A DNA stretch of 64,000 bases from an uncultured Erythrobacter sp. Its GTDB lineage: Bacteria > Pseudomonadota > Alphaproteobacteria > Sphingomonadales > Sphingomonadaceae. Positions within the stretch are counted from its first letter, which is position 1; every line of letters starts with the position of its first letter. Below the pieces are notes generated by a model, which saw only the letters and a program-made list of their open reading frames with translations, ran no database searches and was not told the DNA's origin. Both the position numbers and the translations under genes were made by a program. Of this stretch, positions 1 to 9,344 are shown piece after piece. The stretch is from assembly GCA_913055155.1 (NCBI GenBank), contig CAJXJR010000005.1:124001-188000 (forward strand), in the 5' to 3' direction.

Positions 1-600
1 CCCGCGCACGACATGCTGCTGTGGGGCGCGCGCGGCATGGGCAAGTCTGCATTGCTGCGCGCATCGGTGGCCGATGCCCAGGCGAGCGGAGGCGAGCTGG
101 CACTGGTGCAGGTCGCAACGGACGCGGTGGCCTCGCTGCCCGCGCTGTTCGGCGATCTCGCAAGGGCAGAACGCAACTTTCTGGTGTTCATCGACGACCT
201 GGGCTTTGCCGAAGGCGATTCCACCACCCCGCGCCACTTGCGCAGCTGGCTGGATGGCGGTGTCGAGGCGCGTCCGGCCAACGTGCGTCTTGCCGTCACG
301 TCGAACCGCCGCGCGATCCTGCCGCGCCACGGCAGCGAGCAGGACGACCCGATCAACCCGCGCGACGCGGTGGACGACAACCTTGCCCTGGCAGACCGGT
401 TCGGCCTGTCACTGGGGTTCCACAACGCCAGCCAGGACGATTACCTCGAAATCCTGCGCGGTTATGCCGCCGAGTACGAGCTGACGCTCGACGAAGCCGA
501 AGCGCTGGAATGGGCCAAGCGGCGCGGCGCACGCTCGGGCCGCGTGGCCTGGCATTTCATCACCGAACTGGCCGGCCGCGCGGGAAAACCGCTCGGCTAA
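1..600 (+). CDS. DUF815-family P-loop ATPase, 3' part (5' end outside window)
   Basis: The frame is open from the first base and ends at TAA 598-600, so about 199 C-terminal residues are visible and the true start lies upstream. A Walker A motif (GARGMGKS, residues 8-15 of the visible part) is followed by a Walker B-like strand with FIDDLGF, and later an Arg-rich segment (TSNRR) resembling a sensor region. This layout matches the DUF815 family, AAA-like ATPases of about 280-300 residues with no settled function. It converges on the minus-strand sugar dehydrogenase with only 3 bases between the two stop codons. Family assignment is by motif order; the role is unknown. Confidence 0.8.
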   Translation, partial: PAHDMLLWGARGMGKSALLRASVADAQASGGELALVQVATDAVASLPALFGDLARAERNFLVFIDDLGFAEGDSTTPRHLRSWLDGGVEARPANVRLAVTSNRRAILPRHGSEQDDPINPRDAVDDNLALADRFGLSLGFHNASQDDYLEILRGYAAEYELTLDEAEALEWAKRRGARSGRVAWHFITELAGRAGKPLG

Positions 601-603
601 GCC

Positions 604-2067
604 TTACATGATGTCTTCGGGGGAGATCGCGCCTTCCTCGAAAGCGCGCGCCGGATCGCCGATCAGCTGGCGGCGCGGCGGCAGGCTTTCGCCCGAATTG
701 CGCTCGATCGCTGCGGCTCCTTCGGCACCCGGAGCAGTCACGCGCCAGATGATGTTGCCGGTATCGTCGCTTACCAGCAGCGCGCCGGTGCGGTCCCACT
801 CCACCCATGTCGGGCGGCCGTGGGTTTCGCCGTTCTCGGCCAGGAACGGTTCGAGCACCATCTTCGGCTTGTCCACCGGGTTGCCGCGTTCGTCGAACTC
901 CACGAACACCACGTCATAGCCCGAAGGCGGCAAGCGATTCCACGAACCGTGGCGAGCGATGAAGGCACCGTGGCCGAATTGTTCGCCCATGGTCGTGCCT
1001 TCCTCGGTAAAGACCAGCCCCAGCGCGGCGACGTGGGCGCCCAGCGCGTATTGCGGCGTGCGGGTATAGTCGGTGAGGAAGCGTGGCATCGGCGCCTCTA
1101 CGCGTTCGTCCACCACGTCGTTGTAATAGACCCACGGCCAGCCGTAGTGCACGCCGATGGGCACGTTCGACATGTAATCGGGCACCAGGTCCGATCCCAG
1201 CATGTCGCGCTCGTTCACGGTGGTCCACAATTCGCCCGTCCACGGGTTCCAAGCCATGCCGTTGGGGTTGCGCAGGCCTGCGCCGAACAGGCGGGCAGAG
1301 CCGCTGGCCAGGCTGAGTTCGTGAATGGCGGCGCGGCCTTCCTCGATCTCCATCCCGCCTTCGCCGATGTTGGAGGCAGAACCGACCGCGATATACAGCC
1401 GCTCGCCATCTTCGGAGAGGATGATGTTGCGCATCCAGTGGTTGCCGGCAGGCGGCAAGTCGGCCAGCTTCTCCGGCTCTCCGGTCACTTCGTTCGCGCC
1501 TTCCTCGTAATCGAAGCGCAGCAGGGCATCGTGGTTGGCGATGTAGAGCTTGCCGTCGGCCCAGGCGATACCGGAGGGCGAATCGAGATCGTCCTCGCGC
1601 AGCACGTGGCGCTCATCCGCCACGCCGTCTTCATCAGTATCGCGCAGCAGCACCAGCTGGTTGGGCGATTCGCCCGCACTGCCTGCTTCGCTGAACAGGA
1701 TGCCGGCGACGAAATTGGTCAGCCAGCCGCCAGCCACTTCGGTCTTGGGCGCCCGGGTGAGCGTGACGAGGATATCGCCGTTGGGCATGGCATAGATCAC
1801 CCGTGGGTGGTCCAGCCCTTCGGCAAAGCGGTTCACCACCAGCCCTTCGGCCGCGGTGGGCGCCATGTCGTCTGCCCAGCCGATCGGCTTGGCGACGCGC
1901 ACCGTGGGCACCATCTGCGGATCGGGCGCCACCAGCACCGGGTCGGTGCCTGTGGTCTCTTCCAGCGAAATCGTGGCGGGTTCGCCCTGGAACAGCCACC
2001 AGATGATGCCCGCCGCCAGCAGCAGCAGGACGACAAGCGCGATCAGGATCTTCTTGAGAGTGCTCAT
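604..2067 (-). CDS. Membrane-anchored PQQ-dependent sugar (sorbosone-type) dehydrogenase
   Basis: 487 residues from ATG 2067 (MSTLKKIL); a GTG nine bases upstream would add three residues. Residues 4-27 form one hydrophobic segment, so the protein is probably tethered to the inner membrane facing the periplasm. The rest reads as a six-bladed beta-propeller of the soluble glucose/sorbosone dehydrogenase family (COG2133), with the N-terminal phrase FAEGLDHPRVIYAMPNGDILVT and blade turns such as GLRNPNGMAWNPWTGELW and HGSWNR. Family members oxidise sugars with PQQ as cofactor; the substrate here cannot be read from sequence. No PQQ biosynthesis genes are in the window. It is divergent from the methionine sulfoxide reductase gene across a 77-bp gap. 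Confidence 0.82.
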   Translation of the reverse strand: MSTLKKILIALVVLLLLAAGIIWWLFQGEPATISLEETTGTDPVLVAPDPQMVPTVRVAKPIGWADDMAPTAAEGLVVNRFAEGLDHPRVIYAMPNGDILVTLTRAPKTEVAGGWLTNFVAGILFSEAGSAGESPNQLVLLRDTDEDGVADERHVLREDDLDSPSGIAWADGKLYIANHDALLRFDYEEGANEVTGEPEKLADLPPAGNHWMRNIILSEDGERLYIAVGSASNIGEGGMEIEEGRAAIHELSLASGSARLFGAGLRNPNGMAWNPWTGELWTTVNERDMLGSDLVPDYMSNVPIGVHYGWPWVYYNDVVDERVEAPMPRFLTDYTRTPQYALGAHVAALGLVFTEEGTTMGEQFGHGAFIARHGSWNRLPPSGYDVVFVEFDERGNPVDKPKMVLEPFLAENGETHGRPTWVEWDRTGALLVSDDTGNIIWRVTAPGAEGAAAIERNSGESLPPRRQLIGDPARAFEEGAISPEDIM

Positions 2068-2144
2068 GGCCAGCACGATTAGGCTAGCCTTGGCCGTGCG
2101 GCAATGTCTTTGCGGCGGCTCGCAGCTTCGCTAAAGGCGCGCCC

Positions 2145-2627
2145 ATGTTCGATTTCAAACCCGATACGCAGGCCGGCAAGGCCGATCTCTACCGCGACCT
2201 GCATTCCGCAGCCGACGCCTTGACCTCTGGCGAGCCCGATGGCGTTGCCAACATGGCCAATGTCGCCGCGCTGCTGGGCGATTTCCTGCCCGACTGCAAC
2301 TGGACCGGCTTTTACCGCATGGTGGGCGGTGAACTGGTGCTTGGCCCCTTTGCCGGACGCCCGGCCTGCATACGTATTCCGCTGGGCGTAGGCGTGTGCG
2401 GTGTGGCAGCGAAGACCGGCGAAACGCAGCTGGTGGAGGACGTGCATGCCTTCCCCGGCCATATCGCCTGCGATGCGCGCAGCCGCTCCGAACTGGTAGT
2501 GCCGATCAAGCGTGACAGTGCGGTCGTGGGCGTTATCGACCTCGACAGCCCCGACCTTGCCCGCTTCGATGCGGAGGACCAGGCCGGGATCGAGGCGCTG
2601 GCGGTGCTGCTGGCCGACAAGGTGTGA
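2145..2627 (+). CDS. msrC: GAF-domain free methionine-(R)-sulfoxide reductase
   Basis: 160 residues forming a single GAF domain. The three cysteines sit at residues 75, 85 and 109; their spacing (10 and 24) equals that of C84, C94 and C118 in Escherichia coli fRMsr, the catalytic and resolving cysteines. Other family phrases are present: NWTGFY (52-57), LGPFAGRPACIRIP, GVCG, VEDVHAFPGHIACD and GVIDLDSP. The enzyme reduces free Met-R-sulfoxide in the cytosol with thioredoxin as electron donor. It looks monocistronic, divergent from the sugar dehydrogenase and about 110 bp before the next plus-strand gene. Confidence 0.9.
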   Translation: MFDFKPDTQAGKADLYRDLHSAADALTSGEPDGVANMANVAALLGDFLPDCNWTGFYRMVGGELVLGPFAGRPACIRIPLGVGVCGVAAKTGETQLVEDVHAFPGHIACDARSRSELVVPIKRDSAVVGVIDLDSPDLARFDAEDQAGIEALAVLLADKV

Positions 2628-2740
2628 TGCCCCGGAACGGGACAAGTTCGGCACCAGCCTAGGATTCTTGCGGTTTTCGACAGTAAATACCGGGTTAACC
2701 GGGCAAACAGGCCCTATTCTGCATGAGGGAAGCCCGCGCA

Positions 2741-3715
2741 ATGTCGACCCGTATCTCACTGCTTTTCGCCGGTGCAGCCGTGATGGCCGGCGCCACCCCT
2801 GCCGCCGCGCACGACCAGCATCCGCAAATCCAGCACGTCGAAGTGCTAGACGCCGCAGGAGACTACGATGGTGAATGGCAGGGCCACTGGCAGGACGGCG
2901 ACACGTGGCGCGGCATGTGGAACGGCACCTACACCACCCCGGACGGCGAAGTGCTGGAAGGCCGCTATATCGGCACCTTCATCGGCGAGGGGCGCTTCGT
3001 CACCGACGATGGCCGCGTGCTGATGCTGGGCGAGGACGGCTGGCACGAGGGCAGCGACAACGCCGTGGTCCGCATCGAGCGCCGCCGCCCGCCACACGAA
3101 CTGGGCGCCTCGCCCGACGGTCGCCTGGGCTACACCTTGGCCGAACGCGAGGCATGGCTGGCCGACTGCCGCGTGCTGATGGCCAATGCCGGGGGATACT
3201 ACGATTACGACGACTATTATCGCGACGATGCCGATGGCGGCCTGATCGGCGGCCTGCTGGGCGCGGTTGCAGGCGGTTTTGCCGGCAACCGCATTGCCGA
3301 CGGTGATCGCCTAGCCGGGACGCTGATCGGTGCCGGTGTCGGCGGGCTTGCCGGTGCAGTCATCGGCTCGCTGGTTGATGGCGACGGTGGTGACAGCCGC
3401 GACGGTCGCGAGATCGACGCCAACGAGCTCTACGCCGCGCGCTATTGCGAGGCTTACCTGCGTCGCTACGAAATGGGCGGTGGTGCCGGGTTCCAGACCA
3501 TGACCTACCAGCCGGTGATGATGGTGCAGACCGTCGCCGCAGCGGCGCCGCATGGCTACGCCGGGCATCGGCACGGTCCCGAATGCACCACCACGGTGCG
3601 CGAGGAATGGGTTGAGGTCGAACGTCTGGCCCCCACGCCGCCGGCCCGCCGAGCGATTCCGCCGCGCCCGCAACCCGCGCCCGAGCCAAGCGGCAAGGTG
3701 CAGCCGATCAACTAA
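2741..3715 (+). CDS. Secreted glycine-zipper (17-kDa-antigen-like) envelope protein with MORN-like N-terminal part
   Basis: ATG 2741 is chosen because GAGGGA lies 10 bases upstream (2725-2730) and the first 23 residues are a clear Sec signal peptide ending in AAA before HDQH. Residues about 45-95 carry repeated aromatic-Gly phrases (GEWQGHW, WRGMWNGTY, EGRYIGTFIGEGRF) that look like MORN repeats. A DYDDYYRDD stretch precedes a glycine zipper (GGLIGGLLGAVAGG, later GAGVGGLAGAVIGSL) typical of the Rick_17kDa_Anti/2TM glycine-zipper family found in envelope proteins. The C-terminus is Pro-rich. 324 residues. The combination is unusual but each part is common in sphingomonads; the function is unknown. 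Confidence 0.8.
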   Translation: MSTRISLLFAGAAVMAGATPAAAHDQHPQIQHVEVLDAAGDYDGEWQGHWQDGDTWRGMWNGTYTTPDGEVLEGRYIGTFIGEGRFVTDDGRVLMLGEDGWHEGSDNAVVRIERRRPPHELGASPDGRLGYTLAEREAWLADCRVLMANAGGYYDYDDYYRDDADGGLIGGLLGAVAGGFAGNRIADGDRLAGTLIGAGVGGLAGAVIGSLVDGDGGDSRDGREIDANELYAARYCEAYLRRYEMGGGAGFQTMTYQPVMMVQTVAAAAPHGYAGHRHGPECTTTVREEWVEVERLAPTPPARRAIPPRPQPAPEPSGKVQPIN

Positions 3716-3768
3716 TGCCTTGTGGGCCGCGTAACCCTGTTTCCCAGCCCTAACGCATTGATTTTCTA

Positions 3769-4764
3769 TTAAATCCCGCCCCCCGTCAGGCGCTGACAGA
3801 TCAGGTCGAGCTGGTCCAGGGTGCGGAAACGCACGGTAACAGCGCCCGAGCGCGGATCTTCGTCCGTGGCGATCTTCACCGGCAGGCCAAGGAATTCCTC
3901 GAGGTGGTTTTCCACCGCCGCGATATCGGCATCCTGCGCCGGATCGCGCGGCGGCCGCGCCTGGCGTCGCACGGGGCCTTCGCCACCATTGCGCGACTTG
4001 CGCGCCAGCTTCTCTACATCGCGGACGGAAAGCTTGTCCTTCACTGCCTTGTCCGCCAGTTCGGCAGCATTGTCGAGGCCGATCAGCGCACGCCCGTGGC
4101 CCATGTCGAGCCGTCCGGCTTCGAGATGGTCGAGCACCGAATCCGGCAGCGCCAGCAGGCGCAGCAGGTTGGCGACGTGGCTGCGCGACTTCTCCACCAG
4201 TCCGGCGATCTCGGCCTGGGTCATCTCTTCCAGCTCGACCAGCCGTTGGTAGGCGCGCGCTTCCTCGACCGGGTTGAGATCTTCGCGCTGGATATTCTCG
4301 ATCAGGGCCAGCGCCATGACGTCACGCTCACCCAGGTCGCGAATTATCGCAGGGATTTCATGCAGTTGCGCATTCTGCGATGCGCGCCAGCGACGTTCGC
4401 CGGCCACAAGCTGGTACTTGCCCGATTCCATCGGACGCACGATCACAGGCTGAATCACGCCGCGCGACGCGATCGAAGCGGCAAGCTCTGCCAGCGCCTC
4501 GTCGTCGAAGTGACGACGCGGCTGGTCAGGGTGCGGCTCGATATCGGCAATCGCCAGTGAGGCAAGCCCGTCAGCGCGCGGTTTTGCCGCTCCGGCGGGC
4601 GGTGCTACCTCTTCGCCGGCTCCAGGACGCGGCGCAACCAGTGGCTCTTCCCGCTTGGCTTCGCCCAGCAGCGCGCCAAGCCCCTTCCCCAGTTTGCGGC
4701 GGGCGGCAGCGGGACGCGCCGCGGTGGTGTCGTTGGCAGCCTCGTTGGCCTTGGCCTTGCTCAT
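3769..4764 (-). CDS. parB: ParB chromosome-partitioning CTPase
   Basis: 331 residues. The start at ATG 4764 overlaps the parA stop (ATGA), and the N-terminus carries the KLGKGLGALLGE phrase (residues 24-35) typical of ParB, through which it contacts ParA. The ParB/Srx CTP-binding fold follows with GERRWRA (122-128) and ENIQREDLNP (156-165), then a helix-turn-helix around 181-204 that reads parS. The last roughly 60 residues form the dimerisation domain after an Arg/Pro linker. ParB loads at the parS palindromes found at 5.6-9.2 kb and slides as a CTP clamp to build the origin segregation complex. It is the last gene of a six-gene minus-strand run. Confidence 0.97.
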   Translation of the reverse strand: MSKAKANEAANDTTAARPAAARRKLGKGLGALLGEAKREEPLVAPRPGAGEEVAPPAGAAKPRADGLASLAIADIEPHPDQPRRHFDDEALAELAASIASRGVIQPVIVRPMESGKYQLVAGERRWRASQNAQLHEIPAIIRDLGERDVMALALIENIQREDLNPVEEARAYQRLVELEEMTQAEIAGLVEKSRSHVANLLRLLALPDSVLDHLEAGRLDMGHGRALIGLDNAAELADKAVKDKLSVRDVEKLARKSRNGGEGPVRRQARPPRDPAQDADIAAVENHLEEFLGLPVKIATDEDPRSGAVTVRFRTLDQLDLICQRLTGGGI

Positions 4765-5537
4765 GCCGCTTTCCTCTCTTCGGGCAGGCGACCGATCAGC
4801 TCCCGCGCCAGTGCCATGTAGGCGCGGCTGCCGGGGCAGGAATGGTCGTAAATCAATGCAGGCAGCCCGTGGCTGGGCGCCTCGGACAAGCGCACGTTGC
4901 GCGGGATGACCGATTCGAACACCAGGTCGCCCAGGCATTCGCGCACGTCATCGGAAACCTGGTCTGTCAGGCGGTTACGACGATCGAACATTGTCAGCGC
5001 GATACCGATGATGCCCAGGTCGGGGTTGAAGCGTTGCTGCACCTGCTCGACCGTCTGCAGAAGCTGGCTGAGGCCCTCCAGCGCAAAGAATTCGCACTGC
5101 AGCGGCACTAGCAGCGTATCGGCAGCACACAGGGCGTTGAGCGTCAGCAGGCCCAGCGATGGCGGACAGTCGATAAAGCAGATGTCATGACCCTGGTGTG
5201 CCTCCAGCGCCTTGCGCAGGCGCTGCGTACGGTCTTCCACACCGACCAGCTCCACCTCTGCCCCACTGAGGTCGACCGTGGCAGGCAGCAAGTCGAGGCC
5301 GGGAATGGTCGAGGCGACGGCACATTCGGCAATCGACACTTCGTCCACCAGCACGTCGTAGCTCGACATGTCGCGCTCTGCCGCGCCCAGGCCCACGCCG
5401 GTGGAGGCGTTGCCTTGCGGATCGAGGTCGACCAGCAGCGTGCGCCAGCCGCTGGCCGCCATGGCCGTGGCAATATTGATGGCGGATGTGGTCTTGCCCA
5501 CCCCGCCCTTCTGGTTCGCAATGGCGATGACGATCAT
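4761..5537 (-). CDS. parA: ParA chromosome-partitioning ATPase
   Basis: 258 residues with the deviant Walker A box KGGVGKTT at 10-17, the switch strand LLVDLDPQGNAS, and FIDCPPSLG as the Walker B region. This is the chromosomal ParA/Soj type: short, with no N-terminal DNA-binding extension. It forms an ATP-dependent gradient on the nucleoid that pulls ParB-parS complexes. Its start overlaps the rsmG stop by 4 bases and its stop overlaps the parB start by 4 bases, so the three genes are probably translationally coupled. Confidence 0.97.
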   Translation of the reverse strand: MIVIAIANQKGGVGKTTSAINIATAMAASGWRTLLVDLDPQGNASTGVGLGAAERDMSSYDVLVDEVSIAECAVASTIPGLDLLPATVDLSGAEVELVGVEDRTQRLRKALEAHQGHDICFIDCPPSLGLLTLNALCAADTLLVPLQCEFFALEGLSQLLQTVEQVQQRFNPDLGIIGIALTMFDRRNRLTDQVSDDVRECLGDLVFESVIPRNVRLSEAPSHGLPALIYDHSCPGSRAYMALARELIGRLPEERKAA

Positions 5538-6172
5538 GTGAGCGCGGGCCTCCCTTTGCCGACCAGAATTCCGGCGGAAGGATCGGTCGCCGATTGTTCC
5601 ACGTGGAACATCGCCCGAATCGCCGCTGGCTGTTCAGACAATTCAATCGCGCCCTTGCGCCCCTTGGGCAACAACCATGTGGTGGAGCGTGTGGAAAAGC
5701 GCGCGGATAATTCGAGGAGTTTACCAAGCGGAGCGAAGGCACGCGCGGTGATTACACCCACTTCGCATGTTTCCACACTTTCGAGCCGCGACCCGATCAC
5801 GCGGCATTTCGAAAGCCCGAATTCGGTGCAAACCCGCTCGAGCCACTCGACTCGGCGTTTACGCGATTCGACCAGCATCATGGACAAGTCCGGACGAGCA
5901 ATCGCCAGCGCGAGCCCCGGAAAGCCTGCACCGGTACCGAGATCGAGCCAGACAGCCGCTTCTTCCGGTGTTCCACGTGGAACGTGGTCAAGCAGCTGCA
6001 GGCTGTCAGCGATATGACGCGTCCAGACCATTTCCAGGCTGGGCTTGGAGACAAGGTTCTGCTGCTGGTTCTCTGCCGCCAGCATCGGGATGAATTGCTC
6101 CAACCGCTCCATGACAGCGGAGTCGCAGCGTTCGGCGCAGAATGCGCGGGCCTGCTCTTCGATTTCGATCAT
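5534..6172 (-). CDS. rsmG: 16S rRNA (guanine-527-N7)-methyltransferase RsmG (GidB)
   Basis: 212 residues with the SAM-binding motif [16 protein letters not shown] at about 75-90 and the family phrase [11 protein letters not shown] near 35-45. It methylates G527 of 16S rRNA. Its start overlaps the mnmG stop by 4 bases and its stop overlaps parA. Two parS palindromes lie within this gene (5595-5610 and 5970-5983) and are read in different codon phases (FHVE and VPRGT), so they are held by DNA selection, not protein selection. The order mnmG-rsmG-parA-parB is strongly conserved near bacterial origins. Confidence 0.96.
   Translation of the reverse strand: MIEIEEQARAFCAERCDSAVMERLEQFIPMLAAENQQQNLVSKPSLEMVWTRHIADSLQLLDHVPRGTPEEAAVWLDLGTGAGFPGLALAIARPDLSMMLVESRKRRVEWLERVCTEFGLSKCRVIGSRLESVETCEVGVITARAFAPLGKLLELSARFSTRSTTWLLPKGRKGAIELSEQPAAIRAMFHVEQSATDPSAGILVGKGRPALT
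5595..5610. other. parS: parS site 1 (in rsmG)
   Basis: TGTTCCACGTGGAACA, a perfect 16-bp palindrome matching the bacterial parS consensus. It is read as FHVE in rsmG. ParB binds such sites to load its CTP clamp. Confidence 0.9.
5970..5983. other. parS: parS site 2 (in rsmG)
   Basis: GTTCCACGTGGAAC, a perfect 14-bp palindrome, encoded as VPRGT in rsmG, a different codon phase from site 1. Confidence 0.88.
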
Positions 6173-8022
6173 GCAGCCTGATTGCGACGTTTGGCGTGGA
6201 CAAGCAAGGCAGCAAGCGCTGCCGGGGTAATTCCGCGCACGCGGCCAGCGGCGGCGAGGTTGTGCGGCTGCGCGGCGCTGAGCCGCTCGACCATTTCGTT
6301 CGACAAGCCGGGCACTTCGGCGAAGGGAAAGTCCGCCCCCAGTTCCAGCGCTTCGCTGCTACGCAGGTCGCGCAGTTCGGCATCCTGGCGCGCCAGATAT
6401 GGTGCATATCCGGCGTCCTCCGCCAGTTCCTCCGCCAAAGGCGATTGGGGATTGGAGCCTTCCGGCAACCACGGAACAAGGCCAGCCATGGAAACATCGG
6501 GCAGCGCGAGCCATTCGCCGAGCGGCTTGCGTCCGGCATCGCGCTTCACCGATAAACCCGCATCATGCAGTTCGGTGGCGCCGACGACACGCTGCAATGC
6601 GGTGTTCCACGTGGAACGCTCAGCCTCGCGCCCGGCAAACCACGCGGCGCGTTCTTCCCCCACACAGCCCGTGGCGATGGCCAGCGGCGTCAGGCGCGAG
6701 GTGGCATTGTTGGCCCGCAGGCGCAGGCGATACTCGGCACGCGCGGTAAGCATGCGGTACGGCTCGCTCACTCCATGCAGGGTAAGGTCGTCGATCATCA
6801 CCGCCATGTAACTGTTGGCCCGGTCCAGTGCCGGCGGCGCGCGGTCAAGGATCGTGCAAGCGGCATTGAGGCCCGCCACCAGACCCTGTGCGGCTGCCTC
6901 TTCATAGCCTGTGGTGCCGTTGATCTGCCCCGCGCAGTAGAGGCCGGGAATCGCCTTCAGCTGCAAGTCCGCCCCCAGCGCGCGGGGATCGATATGGTCG
7001 TACTCGACGGCATAGCCGGGCACTTCCATCACCACCTGCTCCAGCCCCTCCATGGTGCGGAGCATGGCCAGTTGCACATCGACCGGCAGCGAGGTGCTGA
7101 TGCCGTTGGGATAGACGAGGTGCGTGTCGAGACCTTCAGGCTCGAGGAAGACCTGGTGCCCGTCCCGATCGGCAAAACGATGGATCTTGTCCTCTATCGA
7201 GGGGCAATAACGCGGCCCGGCCGCACCGATAGCACCCGAAAACAAGGGTGAGCGATGAAGGTTATCGGCGATGATCGCGTGCGAGCCGGAGTTGGTGCGG
7301 GTGATCGCGCAAAACACCTGCGGATTCATCCGGCGCCGGGTCAACGGCGACATGGTCCACTGATCGGCATCGGAGGCTTGCTCCTCCAGCCGTGCCCAAT
7401 CGATGGTCCGTCCGTCGAGACGGGGCGGCGTGCCGGTCTTGAGCCGCGCCATGGGCAGGTCTGCCCCGCGCAACTGCTGCGCCAGCTTCTGCGCCGATCC
7501 TTCGCCGATGCGCCCGCCTTCGAAGCGCTCCTCACCGCGAAACAGCGTGCCGCCAAGAAAGGTGCCGGTGCACAGGATCACGGCCTTGCCCTTGATTTCC
7601 GAACCGTCCGCCAGGCCAATGCCCTGCACACGACCTCGGTCGAGCAGCAATTGCGCGGCTTCGCCCTCGACGACATGCAGCTTGTCCTGCCGCGCAAGCA
7701 TGGCCTGCACCGCCAGCTTGAACAGCTTGCGATCCGCCTGCACACGAGGGCCCTGCACCGCACTGCCCTTCGACCGGTTGAGCATGCGGTAATGGATCGC
7801 CCCGGCATCGGCTGCACGGCCCAGCAAGCCGTCGAAGGCATCCACTTCGCGCACTAGGTGGCCCTTGCCCAGCCCGCCAATCGCGGGATTGCAGCTCATC
7901 GCGCCCAGCGTGGCGGCATCGAAGGTGACCAGCGCCGTGCTAGCCCCGGCGCGCGCAGCGGCAGCCGCAGCTTCGCAGCCGGCATGGCCCCCACCCACAA
8001 CGATGACATCGAAATTGTGCAT
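6169..8022 (-). CDS. mnmG: tRNA U34 carboxymethylaminomethyl-modifying enzyme MnmG (GidA)
   Basis: 617 residues from ATG 8022 (MHNFDVIVV); the upstream in-frame extension is not conserved and would run through a parS site. The Rossmann FAD motif GGGHAG is at 10-15, and [22 protein letters not shown], the family signature, follows near 50. With MnmE it installs cmnm5 at U34 of tRNAs using FAD and methylene-tetrahydrofolate. A parS palindrome (6604-6617) is inside the gene and encodes STWN. A 41-bp gap to mnmE contains another parS. Confidence 0.96.
   Translation of the reverse strand: MHNFDVIVVGGGHAGCEAAAAAARAGASTALVTFDAATLGAMSCNPAIGGLGKGHLVREVDAFDGLLGRAADAGAIHYRMLNRSKGSAVQGPRVQADRKLFKLAVQAMLARQDKLHVVEGEAAQLLLDRGRVQGIGLADGSEIKGKAVILCTGTFLGGTLFRGEERFEGGRIGEGSAQKLAQQLRGADLPMARLKTGTPPRLDGRTIDWARLEEQASDADQWTMSPLTRRRMNPQVFCAITRTNSGSHAIIADNLHRSPLFSGAIGAAGPRYCPSIEDKIHRFADRDGHQVFLEPEGLDTHLVYPNGISTSLPVDVQLAMLRTMEGLEQVVMEVPGYAVEYDHIDPRALGADLQLKAIPGLYCAGQINGTTGYEEAAAQGLVAGLNAACTILDRAPPALDRANSYMAVMIDDLTLHGVSEPYRMLTARAEYRLRLRANNATSRLTPLAIATGCVGEERAAWFAGREAERSTWNTALQRVVGATELHDAGLSVKRDAGRKPLGEWLALPDVSMAGLVPWLPEGSNPQSPLAEELAEDAGYAPYLARQDAELRDLRSSEALELGADFPFAEVPGLSNEMVERLSAAQPHNLAAAGRVRGITPAALAALLVHAKRRNQAA
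6604..6617. other. parS: parS site 3 (in mnmG)
   Basis: GTTCCACGTGGAAC, a perfect 14-bp palindrome, encoded as STWN in mnmG, the third possible codon phase. Confidence 0.88.
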
Positions 8023-8044
8023 TGCGCGCTGGCGTCTAGCCGAT

Positions 8045-8062
8045 CTGTTCCACGTGGAACAG
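8045..8062. other. parS: parS site 4 (mnmE-mnmG gap)
   Basis: CTGTTCCACGTGGAACAG, a perfect 18-bp palindrome filling much of the 41-bp gap between mnmE and mnmG. It is the only intergenic site of the five. Confidence 0.9.
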
Positions 8063-8063
8063 G

Positions 8064-9338
8064 CTATTTCCCGATACAAAAGCGCCCGAAAAGGGCATAG
8101 AGCACGTCTTCGGTAGAGGTCCGCCCCACCAGCGCATCAAAGGCCTGCCGCGTACGGCGCAGGTTCTCGGCTACCAGCAGGGGGTCGCTTTCACTCTGCG
8201 CTCCTGCAAGCGAAGATGCCGCATCGAACAACCGCTCTCGCTGGCGTGTGTTAAGAGCAGCCTTGCCTGGTGCGGGCATGGCAGACCGCGCCTGCCCGAT
8301 CAGGGCCTGTCGCAGGGCATCCATCCCCTCACCGGTTACCGCAGACACACGGTGCGCCGGGTTCTGCTTGGCAGGCGGATCCGCACGGTCGGCCTGGGCC
8401 TCGATCTCCCAGGCATCCGCGGGCCCCTGCCCTTCCGGGCCAAGCCACAGGACGAGATCAGCCCTGGCAATCTCGTCTCGCGCGCGAGCTATGCCGATGG
8501 TCTCGATCACATCCCCACTCTCGTCGCGCAGACCGGCCATGTCGACGAAGGTGAAAGGAATTCCAGCCAAGGCGACAGACTGCGTCAGGATATCGCGCGT
8601 CGTGCCTGCCACGTCAGCCGTAATGGCCGCTTCACTCTCGACCAGCGCGTTGAACAAGGTGGACTTGCCGGCATTGGGTGGCCCGGCCAGCGCGACGCGA
8701 AAGCCTTCGCGAAGGGTCTCCGCACGAGGCGCATCGAGGGCATCGGCCAGCGCTTGCTGCAGTTCCCCCAAAGCATCGCCAAAGCTTTCCGGCAGTTCGG
8801 CAACATCGTCCTCGTCATCGAAATCGAGCACGGCCTCTACCTGCGCAGACAGCCGCAGCAGGTCTTCGCGCCATTCCTCCACTTGGCGCGACAGCGCACC
8901 GCCCATCATGGCCATGGCACTGCGACGCTGGATCTCGGTCTCGGCGGAGAGAAGGTCTGCCAGCCCTTCGGCTTCGGACAGGTCGATACGGCCATTGGCA
9001 AAGGCGCGGCGCGTGAATTCACCCGGTTCGGCGCGCCGACAACCCTCTATCTCACTCAGCGCTACCTCGACCGCTGCGATCACCGCGCGACCGCCATGGC
9101 AGTGGAACTCGGCCAGGTCCTCGCCGGTGACGGAATTCGGTCCGGGGAAAAACAGCACCAGTCCATCATCGAGTGTTTCACGTGAAACACTTCGGAAGAC
9201 CGCTCGCCTTGCCTTGCGTGGTTCGGGAACTTCGCCCGCGATCGTCGCCAGCGCCGCCCGCACTTGCGGCCCGGTTACGCGGATCACACCGATCCCCGCG
9301 GGCGGTTGCCCACTCGAAAGCGCGAAAATCGTGTCCAT
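8064..9338 (-). CDS. mnmE: tRNA modification GTPase MnmE (TrmE)
   Basis: 424 residues. ATG 9338 ([10 protein letters not shown]) is preferred over the GTG immediately before it. The N-terminal formyl-THF-binding domain is followed by a G domain with G1 [10 protein letters not shown] and G2/G3 phrases TTRD and DMAGLR, and the protein ends in FCIGK, the conserved C-terminal CxGK motif needed for catalysis. It partners MnmG in tRNA wobble uridine modification. The gene contains a 20-bp parS-like palindrome at 9172-9191, encoding VSRET. It starts 6 bases downstream of the DUF6489 stop. Confidence 0.95.
   Translation of the reverse strand: MDTIFALSSGQPPAGIGVIRVTGPQVRAALATIAGEVPEPRKARRAVFRSVSRETLDDGLVLFFPGPNSVTGEDLAEFHCHGGRAVIAAVEVALSEIEGCRRAEPGEFTRRAFANGRIDLSEAEGLADLLSAETEIQRRSAMAMMGGALSRQVEEWREDLLRLSAQVEAVLDFDDEDDVAELPESFGDALGELQQALADALDAPRAETLREGFRVALAGPPNAGKSTLFNALVESEAAITADVAGTTRDILTQSVALAGIPFTFVDMAGLRDESGDVIETIGIARARDEIARADLVLWLGPEGQGPADAWEIEAQADRADPPAKQNPAHRVSAVTGEGMDALRQALIGQARSAMPAPGKAALNTRQRERLFDAASSLAGAQSESDPLLVAENLRRTRQAFDALVGRTSTEDVLYALFGRFCIGK
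9172..9191. other. parS: parS site 5 (in mnmE)
   Basis: AGTGTTTCACGTGAAACACT, a perfect 20-bp palindrome. It uses the TTTCACGTGAAA core, the classical variant, whereas the other four use TTCCACGTGGAA. It encodes VSRET in mnmE. Confidence 0.9.
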
Positions 9339-9344
9339 CACCGG

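Noticed and set aside
820-2082. Long plus-strand open frame opposite the sugar dehydrogenase
   Set aside because: It is the complement of a well-supported gene; its residue composition (His/Arg/Gln-rich) and lack of motifs are typical of antisense frames in high-GC DNA.
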